The notes beneath the pieces are model-generated. The model did no database searches, was not told where the DNA came from, and saw nothing but the letters and a program-made list of their open reading frames with translations. The translations under genes were made by a program, and so were the position numbers. From Verrucomicrobiota bacterium (GTDB lineage Bacteria > Verrucomicrobiota > Verrucomicrobiia > Limisphaerales > J093): DNA of 64,000 bases. This document shows, in pieces, positions 17,401 to 25,615 of this stretch (positions are counted from its first letter, which is position 1; each line of letters opens with the position of its first letter). The stretch is from positions 337,228 to 401,227 of the forward strand of contig JAOSKK010000036.1 of NCBI GenBank assembly GCA_027493615.1. The letters run 5' to 3'.

Positions 17401-17655
17401 CGAATCGCTGGTAGCCGAGAGGTAGAGCATCTTGTCGAAGCCCGTCATCTTTTGCTCAATGATCTGGGTGACACTGTTCTCGACCGTCTCCGCCGACGCA
17501 CCCGGATAGAACGACTCGATGGCAATGGAAGGCGGCGCAATGGGCGGATACTGTGAAACAGGCAGGAAAAAAATTGCCAGTCCGCCCGCCACCATCAGGA
17601 TGATGGCGATGACCCAGGCAAAGACGGGACGTTCAAGGAAGAATCTCGATAGCAT
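14482..17655 (-). CDS. RND multidrug efflux permease (AcrB/MexB, HAE1 family)
   Basis: The inner-membrane proton/drug antiporter of the pump, 1057 residues, the standard size. It starts MLSRFFLERPVFAWVIAIILM (first membrane helix) and has the two large periplasmic loops and 12 helices of the family. The proton relay Asp pair stands in helix 4 (AIGLLVDDAIVVVENVERIM), and the HAE1 signature GASAETVENSVTQIIEQ lies near residue 60. It is intact. Its upstream neighbour, 12 bases away, is the periplasmic adaptor; the downstream neighbour is the outer-membrane channel. Substrates cannot be told from sequence, but HAE1 members export hydrophobic drugs, detergents and solvents. Confidence 0.97.
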   Translation of the reverse strand: MLSRFFLERPVFAWVIAIILMVAGGLAIFFLPVSQYPPIAPPSIAIESFYPGASAETVENSVTQIIEQKMTGFDKMLYLSATSDSSGASRVELTFAPGTDPDLAWAQVQNKLQLAMASLPEVVQRQGVKVSKSTRNYLLIVSLISEDGSMDGNDLRDYAQSTLEKVLSRVPGVGEVQVFGGQYAMRIWVNPDKLTEYGMTMQDVVAGLRAYNVEVSAGQFGGAPAVDGQRLNAAIIVQSLLKTPDEFAGIPLRTNPDGSIVRIKDIGRTELGTETYDIEAFYNGKAAAALAIRQAAGANALETANNVRAELDEMSHYFPAGMKVVYPYDTTPFVKVAIDEVVKTLFEAILLVFLVMYLFMGNMRATLIPTIAVPVVILGTFGVLGLLGFSINMLTMFAMVLAIGLLVDDAIVVVENVERIMSEEGISPFEATRKSMDQITPALIGIGLVLSAVFGPMAFFAGSTGVIYRQFSVTIIASMLLSVVVALILTPVLCASLLKPVPKGHEPAEGGVRFLRPFFHWFDQIFFRARDRYLRVVRHSLARRLRYLVVFILIVGALGFLFRRMPTAYLPDEDQGILVVMAMLPANATLEQTKEVMDGVRSYFLDAEKDAVEAVLTVSGMSVSGRGQNSGLAFIRLKDWGLRNRSDLKVSAVAGRATKQFAQIRNAMVFAFAPPAVIELGQAKGFDFQLMDRGGLGHAKLMEARNQLLGMAAKDPAVAKVRPNGFEDVPEYRVDVDWEKAGALGVPITSIHNTVSAAFGSAYVNDFIQGGRVKRVYAQADAPYRMLPGDLEKLYVRNQAGKMVPFSSFASGHWTSGSPKLERFNGFPSLNILGEAAPGRSSGEAMRAMEGFVRQLPQGIGFDWQGLSYQERQAGGQTAPLYAFSVLVIFLCLAALYESWPIPISILLTLPLGAIGGVIATSLMGLPNDVYFQIGLLTTLGLTTKNAILIVQFAKARAEDGMDLTEATLEGAKLRLRPIIMTSLAFGFGVLPLALANGAGAGAQKAIGIAVVGGVVTSTFLVTILAPLFFVMIEKRLGKKRRNPNASGTTSTAPEIH

Positions 17656-17667
17656 GACGCGTCTCCG

Positions 17668-18852
17668 TTAGTTCGTGTTGGACGCTGGTTGGAGCGCACT
17701 CGCGGGCTTCTCACCCTGTTTCGGACCCGCAACGAAAGGCACGGCTTTTGCGGCCGCACCAGGCCGCACCTTTTGCATGCCCTCGACAATGACGTGGTCA
17801 CCAGGGGAAAGGCCGGAGGTGATGAGCCATTGATCACCGATGGCCCGATCCAGTTCAAGTTTCCGCTGTTCTACCTTGTTTTCCGCATTCACGACCAACG
17901 CCAGCGGATTTCCTTTCGGGTCGCGGGTGACGGCCTGCTGTGGAACCAAGATTGCCTGCTGATTGACGCCCTCTTTTACGACTGTCCGCACGAACATGCC
18001 TGGCAGCAAAACACCGTTTGGGTTCGGAAACACCATGCGCAAGATGACCGATGCTGTCGTGGGGTCCACCGACACATCGCGGAACTGTAGCGTCCCCTCC
18101 AGCGGATACTGTGAGCCGTCTGCAAGGATGAGTTGCACCTTGCTGTAGTTGGTTCCACCGCCCGTGAGTCGCCCTTCCTCCAACCGGCGCTGCAATCGCA
18201 GCAGTTCGGTGGTGGACTGCGGCACATCCACGTAGATGGGGTCCAATTGCTGGATGCTGGTGAGGGCGAGCGGTTGATAAGCGGTGACGATGGCCCCATC
18301 CGTTACCGCAGACTTGCCGATGCGACCAGAGATGGGGGAAACGACGAGCGCATAGCCCAGGTTAATGCGGGCGGTGTCGACCATCGCCTTATAATAATCG
18401 ATATCGGCCTGGGCTTGCTTGAGCGCGGCTGACGCGTCGTCGTAGTCCTGCTGACTGACGGCCTTATCGGCGAGCGCCTGCTGGTAACGGTTGACCCTCA
18501 CTTGAACAGCCGGGAGGTTGGCCTCGGCGCGGCCCAATGCGGCTTTGGAGTTGGCCAGCGCGGCCTCGAAAGGCGCAGGGTCTATCTGGTAGAGCGGTTG
18601 GCCTTCTTTAACATCCGATCCTTCCGTGAACAGCCGTTTCTGGATGAGGCCGTTGACTTGTGGCCGAATCTCCGCGATGCGGAACGGCGACGTGCGGCCT
18701 GGAAGTTCCGTGGTAAGCAGGATCGGCTGCTTTGTCACCGTAACGGTCGCAACCTCTGGCGTCGCTGGTGGCGGCGGAGCCTGGGTGCGGGAGCAAGAGG
18801 TCAATGCACCTAGGGTGGCGACTAGCAGGACGGAATATAAAGTGGTCTTCAT
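17668..18852 (-). CDS. RND efflux periplasmic adaptor (AcrA/MexA family)
   Basis: The membrane-fusion protein linking the RND permease to the outer-membrane channel. The 394-residue sequence has a lipoprotein signal (LLVATLGALTSCS), a split lipoyl domain (PFRIAEIRPQVNGLIQKRLF and ALVVSPISGRIGKSAV), an alpha-hairpin rich in Ala/Gln (RVNRYQQALADKAVSQQDYDDA), and the beta-barrel and proximal domains with VVKEGVNQQAILVPQQAV. It is first of the three pump genes. A 206-codon gene of unknown function lies 10 bases upstream on the same strand, so the transcript probably begins further up, as far as the sigma-54 promoter at 20240-20255. Confidence 0.96.
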   Translation of the reverse strand: MKTTLYSVLLVATLGALTSCSRTQAPPPPATPEVATVTVTKQPILLTTELPGRTSPFRIAEIRPQVNGLIQKRLFTEGSDVKEGQPLYQIDPAPFEAALANSKAALGRAEANLPAVQVRVNRYQQALADKAVSQQDYDDASAALKQAQADIDYYKAMVDTARINLGYALVVSPISGRIGKSAVTDGAIVTAYQPLALTSIQQLDPIYVDVPQSTTELLRLQRRLEEGRLTGGGTNYSKVQLILADGSQYPLEGTLQFRDVSVDPTTASVILRMVFPNPNGVLLPGMFVRTVVKEGVNQQAILVPQQAVTRDPKGNPLALVVNAENKVEQRKLELDRAIGDQWLITSGLSPGDHVIVEGMQKVRPGAAAKAVPFVAGPKQGEKPASALQPASNTN

Positions 18853-18861
18853 GTAGGATGG

Positions 18862-19458
18862 TTAATGGGAACGCTGGTCAATTTGAAGCGATACAATGGA
18901 TTTCGAACTGGAACAGTTGGTCTGGTACAGGGCCGAGAGATCCTGAAGGAGATCTGGGCCGAGGAACAACGGCGTGGGATTATTCTTAAGGTAGCGTACC
19001 CCAGGCGGGGCGCCGAAAAGACGGATTTTCACGTATTGTGGGTGAGCTACCACGACCGTCTCGACCCCATTGGTCAGTTCGATGTGGTGATGCGCGGGTG
19101 GCGTCTCGGAACTGGTAAACCAGCAATTCGTGACTTGGTCCGGTGGCTCGGAAAGCGAAAGCTCATACTTCCCGGCAATGGCCTTCGCGATCCGCTCCTT
19201 CTCCGGTACGATCCACCCCTTTTCGGGATGCCAGTCTCTGAGCTCCTGGGGTGGAACAGTTAGTGTGGCGAAGCTGTTGCTGTAACTTAGGAACGCAAAC
19301 CCCGCTTCGTTTGGTAGAGCCTTCACGCGGAGCAGGCGGGTAAGTTCGTCGTCATTGAGGCCTTCTCCGACCTCTGCCTGAACCGCTCGAATACAGTCGA
19401 GCAGATGTTTGACCGGTCCGGAACTCAGTTCCGTTATGGGTATGCTTGGATGGTTCAT
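18862..19458 (-). CDS. Hypothetical protein between the thioredoxin-CBM48 pair and the RND pump
   Basis: About 198 residues; cytoplasmic by appearance and unrelated to any family I recognise. It has a leading helical part (HLLDCIRAVQAEVGEGLNDDELTRLLRV) and a beta-rich remainder with a striking triple histidine (PPAHHHIEL). The ATG at 19458 is chosen because AGGTGAG stands just before it; two upstream starts (ATG 19473, TTG 19482) are in the same frame. The gene is 60 bases after the CBM48 gene and 10 bases before the RND adaptor gene, so it joins the sensor-like pair and the pump in one likely operon. Confidence 0.7.
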   Translation of the reverse strand: MNHPSIPITELSSGPVKHLLDCIRAVQAEVGEGLNDDELTRLLRVKALPNEAGFAFLSYSNSFATLTVPPQELRDWHPEKGWIVPEKERIAKAIAGKYELSLSEPPDQVTNCWFTSSETPPAHHHIELTNGVETVVVAHPQYVKIRLFGAPPGVRYLKNNPTPLFLGPDLLQDLSALYQTNCSSSKSIVSLQIDQRSH

Positions 19459-19518
19459 AGGCTCACCTGTCATGGTGTCCAAGTATTGCTCGGGGTGTGC
19501 TTGCGGCTTGCATATGTC

Positions 19519-19839
19519 TCAACTCACTGCGATGAGGGAAACAGGCTCATTGCGGTCGTTGCGGGTAATGCCGCTCGCTTTGGGGTCCAGAGTGGGTGTG
19601 CCATCGACGAGAAACAGGTAGCAATGATGTCCGTGATTCAGTTCGAGACTTGCCATCCAACGGCCGTCAGCGGCACGTTGCATGGGGATCGCTTCGGGAT
19701 CCCATTGATTGAAATCCCCCACCAGGCTAACATGGCGGGCCTGTGGCGCCGTGCAGAAGAAGCTCACGTGGTGAAGGGACCGTCCGGCGTGGCGGCACCC
19801 CGGATCGGCGGTCGGCGGTCGGTGGAGGGGACTATTCAT
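19519..19839 (-). CDS. Stand-alone CBM48 (AMPK-type glycogen-binding) domain protein
   Basis: A 106-residue protein with only the CBM48 fold: HHVSFFCTAPQARHVSLVGDFNQWDP, then DGRWMASLELNHGHHCYLFLVDG and a tail DPKASGITRNDRNEPVSLIAVS. It is very close to the C-terminal half of the fused protein at 2906-3613, including the terminal SLIAVS. CBM48 domains bind alpha-glucans through aromatic residues; one Trp of the usual set is present in NQWDP. Its ATG overlaps the thioredoxin stop by four bases (19836-19839), so the two parts are made side by side instead of as one chain. Whether it binds glycogen is unknown. Confidence 0.85.
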   Translation of the reverse strand: MNSPLHRPPTADPGCRHAGRSLHHVSFFCTAPQARHVSLVGDFNQWDPEAIPMQRAADGRWMASLELNHGHHCYLFLVDGTPTLDPKASGITRNDRNEPVSLIAVS

Positions 19840-20204
19840 GACTTGGGATTACCAGGCGAACCGGCCAGGACGCCGTGTAGTTTGGTGAGGATCGCCTCCT
19901 TGCTTGCGGTGCCGATGACTTTAGCTGCGAGGTTACCCCTTACGAAAAACAGCAATGTTGGGATCGATTGAATGTCATACCAGAGGCTGAGGTCAGGATA
20001 ATCGTCCGCATTAACCTTGACCAACCTGGCCGTGCCGACGCATGCGGCCGCAACCTCCGCCAACTTCTCACTCAGGACCTGACAAGGGCGGCTCCAAGGA
20101 GCCAGGAACACCACAAGGACAGGCAGTTTCGACTGCAACACTTCTCTTTCAAAATCCGCACCGCCAATTTCGACAATGGCGTCGCAGTGGTGGTTTGCAT
20201 TCAC
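19836..20204 (-). CDS. Thioredoxin-fold protein with a W-S-R-P-C site
   Basis: 122 residues, a complete thioredoxin fold: VLVVFLAPWSRPCQVL, KVNADDYPDLSL, the cis-Pro loop SIPTLLFFVRG and helix 4 KEAILTKLHG. As in the fused paralog, the first cysteine of the active site is a serine and only the second is left, so it probably is not a general disulfide reductase; chaperone-like or mixed-disulfide roles remain possible. It is the first gene of the run that leads through the CBM48 and hypothetical genes into the RND pump. A sigma-54 type promoter lies 36-51 bases upstream of its ATG. Confidence 0.85.
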   Translation of the reverse strand: MNANHHCDAIVEIGGADFEREVLQSKLPVLVVFLAPWSRPCQVLSEKLAEVAAACVGTARLVKVNADDYPDLSLWYDIQSIPTLLFFVRGNLAAKVIGTASKEAILTKLHGVLAGSPGNPKS

Positions 20205-20239
20205 ATTTTTTGACCGATTTAACAGCTTGCATATAAATA

Positions 20240-20255
20240 AGCAGTAGTCGTGCCA
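20240..20255 (-). promoter_or_regulatory. Sigma-54 (-24/-12) promoter
   Basis: On the minus strand the sequence reads TGGCACGACTACTGCT. Against the sigma-54 consensus TGGCACG-N4-TTGCW it has a perfect -24 element, exact spacing between GG and GC, and one mismatch (C for T) in the -12 element. It faces the thioredoxin gene (ATG at 20204) and lies beside a divergent sigma-54 activator gene. Confidence 0.75.
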
Positions 20256-20275
20256 TCTATTGAATTTATCTGTAA

Positions 20276-20345
20276 GTAACTGTCACAGTGTTACATACGA
20301 ACCGTTTTCTCCTGAATAATGTGGTTCCACAAATTGAACGTTCAA
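20276..20345. promoter_or_regulatory. Two dyad sites, candidate enhancer (activator-binding) elements
   Basis: Within the divergent gap lie ACTGT-C-ACAGT (20279-20289, inside a wider GTAAC...GTTAC frame 20276-20294) and the perfect 12-bp palindrome TTGAACGTTCAA (20334-20345). They are about 30-100 bases upstream of the sigma-54 promoter, where bacterial enhancer-binding proteins often sit. Assignment to the neighbouring activator is inferred from position only. Confidence 0.45.
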
Positions 20346-20403
20346 ATCTTTGAAATGGTCGGATATGGACGGATGAAATGGAATCTGGCATGTTGGGCCT
20401 GGC

Positions 20404-22054
20404 ATGAAACCAACAACTGACAACCGATTCGATCCTAACAGTGCCGCGCAACTGCTATTGGATATCGGCAATGAGCATTCCGTAGATCTTCTCGTTCATA
20501 AACTCGTCAGCCGGGCGGTGAACGAACGCCAAAACCTGGCTTGCGTACAAGTGTGGTTAGTTGACAAAGGAGACCTCTGCTCCTCGTGCCCCCATAAAGC
20601 CCGCTGTCCTGACCAAAGTCGCTGCCTTCATCTTAAAGCCGGTGAAGTGCGGTTTCCGCCCGGGTTCGAAGCCACCTCATTACAATTGAAAGACTCCGGC
20701 GCGCGAAACCCGTTGGGGGTTGGGGTCGTGGGACGAGTGGCGGCCGATGGCAAGCAGATAGTCCTCCAAGACGAGGAACTCGAGGCTGATTCTGAATTAG
20801 CCTGGCTGCGAAAGCTGGGCGTGTGTGGGGTCAGCGGCTCGCCCATTAGCTTCAAAGGGGAGATTCTGGGCGTCGCTGCGGCGTATGCGCAAGAGAAGAT
20901 AGCAGACGAAGCACTTCCGTGGGGTCTAATTTTTGCGAACCACATCGGTGCTGCCATCGCCAACGCGCGGGCTTTCGAAGAGATTCAGCGGCTCAAGGCA
21001 CAACTCGAAATGCAGAACGCCTACCTCCAGGAAGAGGTCGTAGAGGCCAGAGCCTTCGGTTCCCTTGTCGGCCAGAATGCTGCTCTTCGACAGATCATCA
21101 GTCAGATAGACCTCGTTGCCCCCACAGAGGCCTCGGTCATCATTCTGGGAGAAACCGGGACCGGCAAGGAATTGGTTGCGCACGAAATACACCGCCGTAG
21201 CGCACGCAAAGACGGTCCGCTGGTCCGTGTCAATTGCTCATCCATTCCGAAGGAACTGTTTGAAAGCGAGTTCTTCGGCCACGTGAAGGGCGCCTTCACC
21301 GGCGCTATCAAGGATCGGCCGGGGCGTTTTGAGACCGCCGAAGCCGGGACCATCTTCCTGGACGAAATCGGAGAAGTTCCGTTGGAGATCCAAAGTAAGC
21401 TTTTGCGCGTGTTGCAGGAGAAGCGGTACGAGCGCGTCGGCGAGGACCGGTCACGCCAGGCGAACGTGCGCGTCGTTGCCGCCACCAACCGGGATCTAAA
21501 GAAAGCAGTAGCTGCTGGCCGCTTTCGGGAAGACCTCTACTACCGTCTGCACGTTTTCCCAATCCAGGTTTTGCCCCTCAGAGAGCGCACTGATGATATC
21601 CCACTTTTGGCGAAACACTTCATTGACTTATCAGTCAGAGAATTGAAGTGCGTCAAACCCCGATTGACGCGGGCCGGCGTGGCCAAATTGCAGAGCTATT
21701 ACTGGCCGGGGAATGTCCGCGAATTGCGCAACGTGATTGAGCGCGCGGTGATCCTGGCTCGCGGCGGGACTTTGGAATTTGACCTTCCAGTGGCCACGCA
21801 CGCTTTTGACGCACAGCGAGCAAGCTCTGGCCCTGCGGGCGCCGGAAGGAAGTGGCGCCCAACCCGAAGTCCTCACGGAAGTCGAACTGCGACTCCGCGA
21901 GCGCGATAACCTCCTGCTCGCTCTCAAAAGAAGCAATTGGAAGCTCAAAGGTCCGGACGGAGCCGCTGAAATGGTAGGAGTGAAACCCACCACTTTGCTT
22001 GCGAGAATGAAGAAATGGGGGATCATGAAGCCGGCGGCTGAAACGCCAGCATAA
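20404..22054 (+). CDS. Sigma-54-dependent activator: GAF sensor, AAA+, Fis-type HTH (frame error near the end)
   Basis: A NorR/FhlA-like enhancer-binding protein of about 550 residues. Residues 1-190 form a GAF-type sensor with an unusual cysteine cluster CSSCPHKARCPDQSRC that could bind a metal or sense redox. The AAA+ domain follows: Walker A GETGTGKE, the sigma-54 contact loop GAFTGA, Walker B TIFLDEIGE, and arginine-finger region WPGNVRELRN. The C-terminal Fis-like helix-turn-helix (MVGVKPTTLLARMKKWG) is in another frame: the T-run at 21804-21807 has one base too many, and removing it reads HALTHSEQALALRAPEG into the HTH part. It is divergent from a gene run headed by a sigma-54 promoter, the expected target. 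Confidence 0.92.
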
Positions 22055-22314
22055 CGTTTCATAAAAAGCACGGCACATTTATGCGGTTTCCAGGAGGTCG
22101 AATTTTCTCCAGCGGTCGATCTCCGGTGCGGCATTGAAACCCCGTTGGACGGTCCGCCTTGGCTGCTCGACTCAAACTCGGATAGCCCTTGGTCACAGCG
22201 TGCGATCGCACATGATTACGCCCCATTCACAGTCTGTCGAGGGACCGATGAAACGTTGTACTGGTGAAGTTGTCACAGCCGCACAGCGGAGACAATGTTC
22301 CTGCTGGCGGGCGG

Positions 22315-23801
22315 TTACCGCTGGGAGAGGGATAGTTCCTGGTTTCCTGATATGGATTTTTTCGTCGGTTTCGCTGGTTCCCAGCCGCCCCCGAGGGCTT
22401 TGTAAAGCGCGATGAGATTGGCTGAAACGGTTCGGTCGCTTAGGACGAGTGCATCCTCCGCCGCGTAAAGCGAGCGTTCAGAATCGAGCACGCGAAGGAA
22501 ATCGGCCAGGCCGCTCCGGTAAAGCTGGTTCGCCAAATCCAGCGCTTGGCGGTTCGCCTCCACCGAGCGCAAGAGCGATTGGCGGCGCACCTGCTCCTTG
22601 GCATAGGCAACAAGCGCGTTTTCGGTGTCTTCCAGCGCCACGAGGACCGCTTTCTGGTAGGCGTCCAAGGCCTGTTCCTGGCGGGCGTTCTGGACGCGGA
22701 TGTTGGCGCGAATACGACCGGCTTGGAAAAGATTCCATTGCACGGTCGGCCCGGCGGACCAATAGCGGCTGGCGTAATCAAACCAGTTCGCGCTTGATGT
22801 GCTCTGCAAACCCACGACACCTGTCAGGGAAAACTTGGGAACAAATCGGCCTTGGCCACTCCGATTCGGGAGGTGGCCGCGGCCAGCTCGCGTTCGGCGT
22901 GCTGGATGTCTGGCCGGCGACAAAGCAGGTCCGAGGGCAGGCCCACCGGCACGACCGGAGGCGTGGCGGGGATGGACTCTTGGGCGGACATGGAATGCCA
23001 CAGAGCGCCCGGAGCCTGGCCGAGCAGCACGGCCAGATGGTGGACGGCTTGCTGGAAGCCGGTTTCCAGCGAGGGCACCTGCGCCTCGGTGGTGCTGAGC
23101 AGCGCGGTGGCCTGCTGCACGTCGAGATCGCTGCTCAGGCCGTGTTGATAGCGGTTCCGGGTCAAGCTTAAGATCTCCGTTTGCACCTCGATATTGTGAC
23201 GGGCGATGGCGAGTTGCTGCTGGTACCCGCGCGCCTCGACGTAGTTGCGCGCCACTTCCGCCAGCAAGGATACCAGCACTCCGCGCCAGTCAAATTCCGC
23301 CGCGCCGAGTTCGGCAGTGGCGGTCTCCACGGCCCGGCGTGTGCCGCCAAAAACATCGAGTTCCCAGGCAGCGTCGAAGCCGGCGTTGTAAAGGTCGTAG
23401 TCCAGGGGAATGTCAAACCCAAAGCCTGACAAGGGCGGAAACTGGTTGGCGCCATAACGGTTCCGGGTATAAGAGGCCGAACCGTTGACGGAGGGCCAAA
23501 GGCCGCCAGCGGCCACACTGCGCTCAGCGCGGGCTTGACGAACGCGCGCCTCGGCCATGCGTAAGTCGAGATTCGAGCGGACGGCCAGCGTAATAAACGC
23601 ATCCAGGTTCGTGTCGCCGAAATGCTTCCACCATTCGGCCAGCGACGCGGGATGGTTGGTTTCGCCGCCGGCCAGCGGCGAAGTCCATTGCGCCGGCGCC
23701 TCGGTCTTTGGAGGATGATAATCGGGCCCAACAACGCAGCCAGAGAGCAAAAGGAACGCTGACAGGCACAGAAGCAGAACTTTCAAACTTGCTTTGATCA
23801 T
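22315..23801 (-). CDS. Outer-membrane efflux channel of the EmrAB-type pump (NodT family), frame error
   Basis: A second TolC/NodT-like channel, about 495 residues when repaired. It starts MIKASLKVLLLCLSAFLLLSGC, a lipoprotein signal, then has GPDYHPPK, the repeat FITLAVRSNLDLRMAEARVRQARAERS and, in the second half, SGLADFLRVLDSERSLYAAEDALVLS. The halves meet at 22837-22839, where a run of three bases should be four: restoring it reads GVAKADLFPKFSLTG in one frame; as written the chain stops at PSFP. Its ATG overlaps the stop of the small kinase-like gene upstream (ATGA). Together with the EmrA and EmrB genes it would span both membranes. Confidence 0.9.
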
Positions 23802-24025
23802 GTGGAGGTTTCCTTGACACGTTCGGCGGTGTTGGCCGGGCGCTGCATCCAAGAGTCGTTGCGCTCCTCACGGCGAAGGCATACATCCGCGGAAATATTG
23901 GTGAGGTGCGCGCCTTCCGGCGTCAATTTCGGGTCGAGCAAGGTCCAACCCAGCCGGCTGGCGATCTTTGCCGCAGTGCTGGCGCCTGCCCCGAATTCCC
24001 GGTCGATAGCAAAAATGGTTTTCAT
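23798..24025 (-). CDS. Truncated cytidylate-kinase-like P-loop protein, 75 residues
   Basis: The first 55 residues match the start of the cytidylate kinase-like family: MKTIFAIDREFGAGASTAAKIA with a P-loop variant GAGAST, then LGWTLLDPKLT and LTNISADVCLRREERNDSW. Full members run to 200 residues or more; here the chain ends after ERVKETST, so the lid and base-binding parts are missing and kinase activity is unlikely. It lies 15 bases after the EmrB gene and overlaps the channel gene, keeping its place in the operon. It may be a remnant retained for translational coupling, or a small binding protein. Confidence 0.6.
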   Translation of the reverse strand: MKTIFAIDREFGAGASTAAKIASRLGWTLLDPKLTPEGAHLTNISADVCLRREERNDSWMQRPANTAERVKETST

Positions 24026-24040
24026 TGTGCCAACCTGCGC

Positions 24041-25615
24041 CTATTCCACTGTCACTGCGGCGCGGGGGCGCCGCGGTCTTTGAAAGAGCCAAACGCCCAG
24101 AAGGCAAAAGCCGCACAGCCAGGCGACCATGTAAAAGATGTCCACAAACGACCAATAGTTCGCCTGCTGAAGCAAGGTATGATAAAGGAGCGAGCGTGCC
24201 CTCTCCAGCGCGTCGGCAGGGCTGAAGTGCAGGGTTAGCGCCCCTTGCGCAGCCTGGAGGTGTTGCTGATATTGCGAATTGAGCGGGGACAAATGCCCCA
24301 CCATCAACGCCTGATGGGCTTGTGCGGCGCGCACCAGCATGGTCGAAACGAACGAAAGACCGATGCTGGCCCCGATGTTGCGCACGAGGTTTTGAACACT
24401 AGTAGCGTTGCCAATTTGTTCATTGGGAAGCGTGCCCAGTGCCAGCGTGATCAACGGGACAAAAATGAAGCCTGAACCGAAGCCGCTGACGATGTTAGCT
24501 GGAACGATGTTGCTCTTGGCCACCTGCAGGTTGAGATGGCTCAGGAGCAGGCTGGCCAGGCCGATGCAGGCGAAACCGACCGCCACCAGCACCCGCTGAT
24601 CCACCCGTTCCACCAGCGCGCCCACCAGAAACAGCGCCGCGAACAATCCAATACCGCGCGGCGTGATGGTCAATCCCGCGTTGAGGGCATCGTAACCCAG
24701 CAGCGATTGCAGGAACAACGGTTGCAGCGTCAGGAGGGCATACATCGCCAAGCCAAACAAGCCATACATGACGCTGCTGACGACAAAATTGCGATTCAGG
24801 AAGACGCGAAGGTCCACGATGGGATGCTCGATCAGCAACTCCCGGATGATGAAGCCAACCATCGCCACAGCCGAGATGCCCAGGGACCAGCGCAGCCAGA
24901 GGGCGGAAAACCAGTTGACCTCCTGTCCCTTGTCCAGGCTGATTTGGAGGGTGCCGAGCCAAACCGCCATCAGGCCAAAACCGAGGGCGTCCACCCGCTT
25001 TGGCCGGGCGGCGCGGATGTAGTGCGGATCGCTCACCAGCATCGAAATCAAAAACACCGCCAGCACACCCACCGGCAGGTTGATGTAAAATGTCCAGCGC
25101 CAGGAGTAGGTGTCTGTCAGCCAACCACCCAGGGTGGGCCCGATGGTCGGCGCAAACACCACCCCCAAACCATAGACCGCCATGGCCTGACCGCGTTTTG
25201 CCGGGGGAAAACTCTCCAGCAGGATGGCCTGCGAAAGCGGTTGCATAACGCCACCGCCCGCACCCTGCAGCACACGGGCCACTACGAGCATGCCCATGCT
25301 GGTCGCCATCGCGCAACCCAGCGAAGCCAATGTGAACACTACAACGCAACCGATCAGCAATCGCTTGCGGCCAAAATAACTGGCCAGCCAATTCGAGGCC
25401 GGCAGGATGATCGCGTTGGCCGCCAGGTAACTCGTCAACACCCACGTGGCTTCATCCTGAGTGGCGCCGAGATTGCCGGCAATATGGGGCAGCGCCACGG
25501 CTGCGATGGAGGTGTCCAGCGACACCATGAAGGTGGCCAGCATTACGGAAAGCGCCACCAGCCAGGGGTTGACCGACACCTTCGCGGCTGAACTGGAAGC
25601 AGCAGGGGCCGTCAC
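24041..25615 (-). CDS. emrB: EmrB/QacA-type MFS drug:H+ antiporter (DHA2, 14 helices)
   Basis: A 524-residue inner-membrane transporter. Family marks: helix 1 with LATFMVSLDTSIAAVALP (motif D1), motif A between helices 2 and 3 (ASYFGRKRLLIG), motif B (VVARVLQGAGGGVM), and motif C in helix 5 (YGLGVVFAPTIGPTLGGWL), which marks antiporters. Fourteen hydrophobic segments fit DHA2. Start is GTG at 25615, overlapping the EmrA stop (GTGA). It forms a tripartite system with the adaptor upstream and the channel downstream and exports hydrophobic toxins or uncouplers in known relatives. Substrate not known here. Confidence 0.95.
   Translation of the reverse strand: MTAPAASSSAAKVSVNPWLVALSVMLATFMVSLDTSIAAVALPHIAGNLGATQDEATWVLTSYLAANAIILPASNWLASYFGRKRLLIGCVVVFTLASLGCAMATSMGMLVVARVLQGAGGGVMQPLSQAILLESFPPAKRGQAMAVYGLGVVFAPTIGPTLGGWLTDTYSWRWTFYINLPVGVLAVFLISMLVSDPHYIRAARPKRVDALGFGLMAVWLGTLQISLDKGQEVNWFSALWLRWSLGISAVAMVGFIIRELLIEHPIVDLRVFLNRNFVVSSVMYGLFGLAMYALLTLQPLFLQSLLGYDALNAGLTITPRGIGLFAALFLVGALVERVDQRVLVAVGFACIGLASLLLSHLNLQVAKSNIVPANIVSGFGSGFIFVPLITLALGTLPNEQIGNATSVQNLVRNIGASIGLSFVSTMLVRAAQAHQALMVGHLSPLNSQYQQHLQAAQGALTLHFSPADALERARSLLYHTLLQQANYWSFVDIFYMVAWLCGFCLLGVWLFQRPRRPRAAVTVE

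Noticed and set aside
24536..25591. Plus-strand open frame of 351 codons opposite emrB
   Set aside because: It is the antisense shadow of a clear 14-helix transporter; its composition (very rich in Arg, Gln, His) is that of reversed membrane-protein codons.
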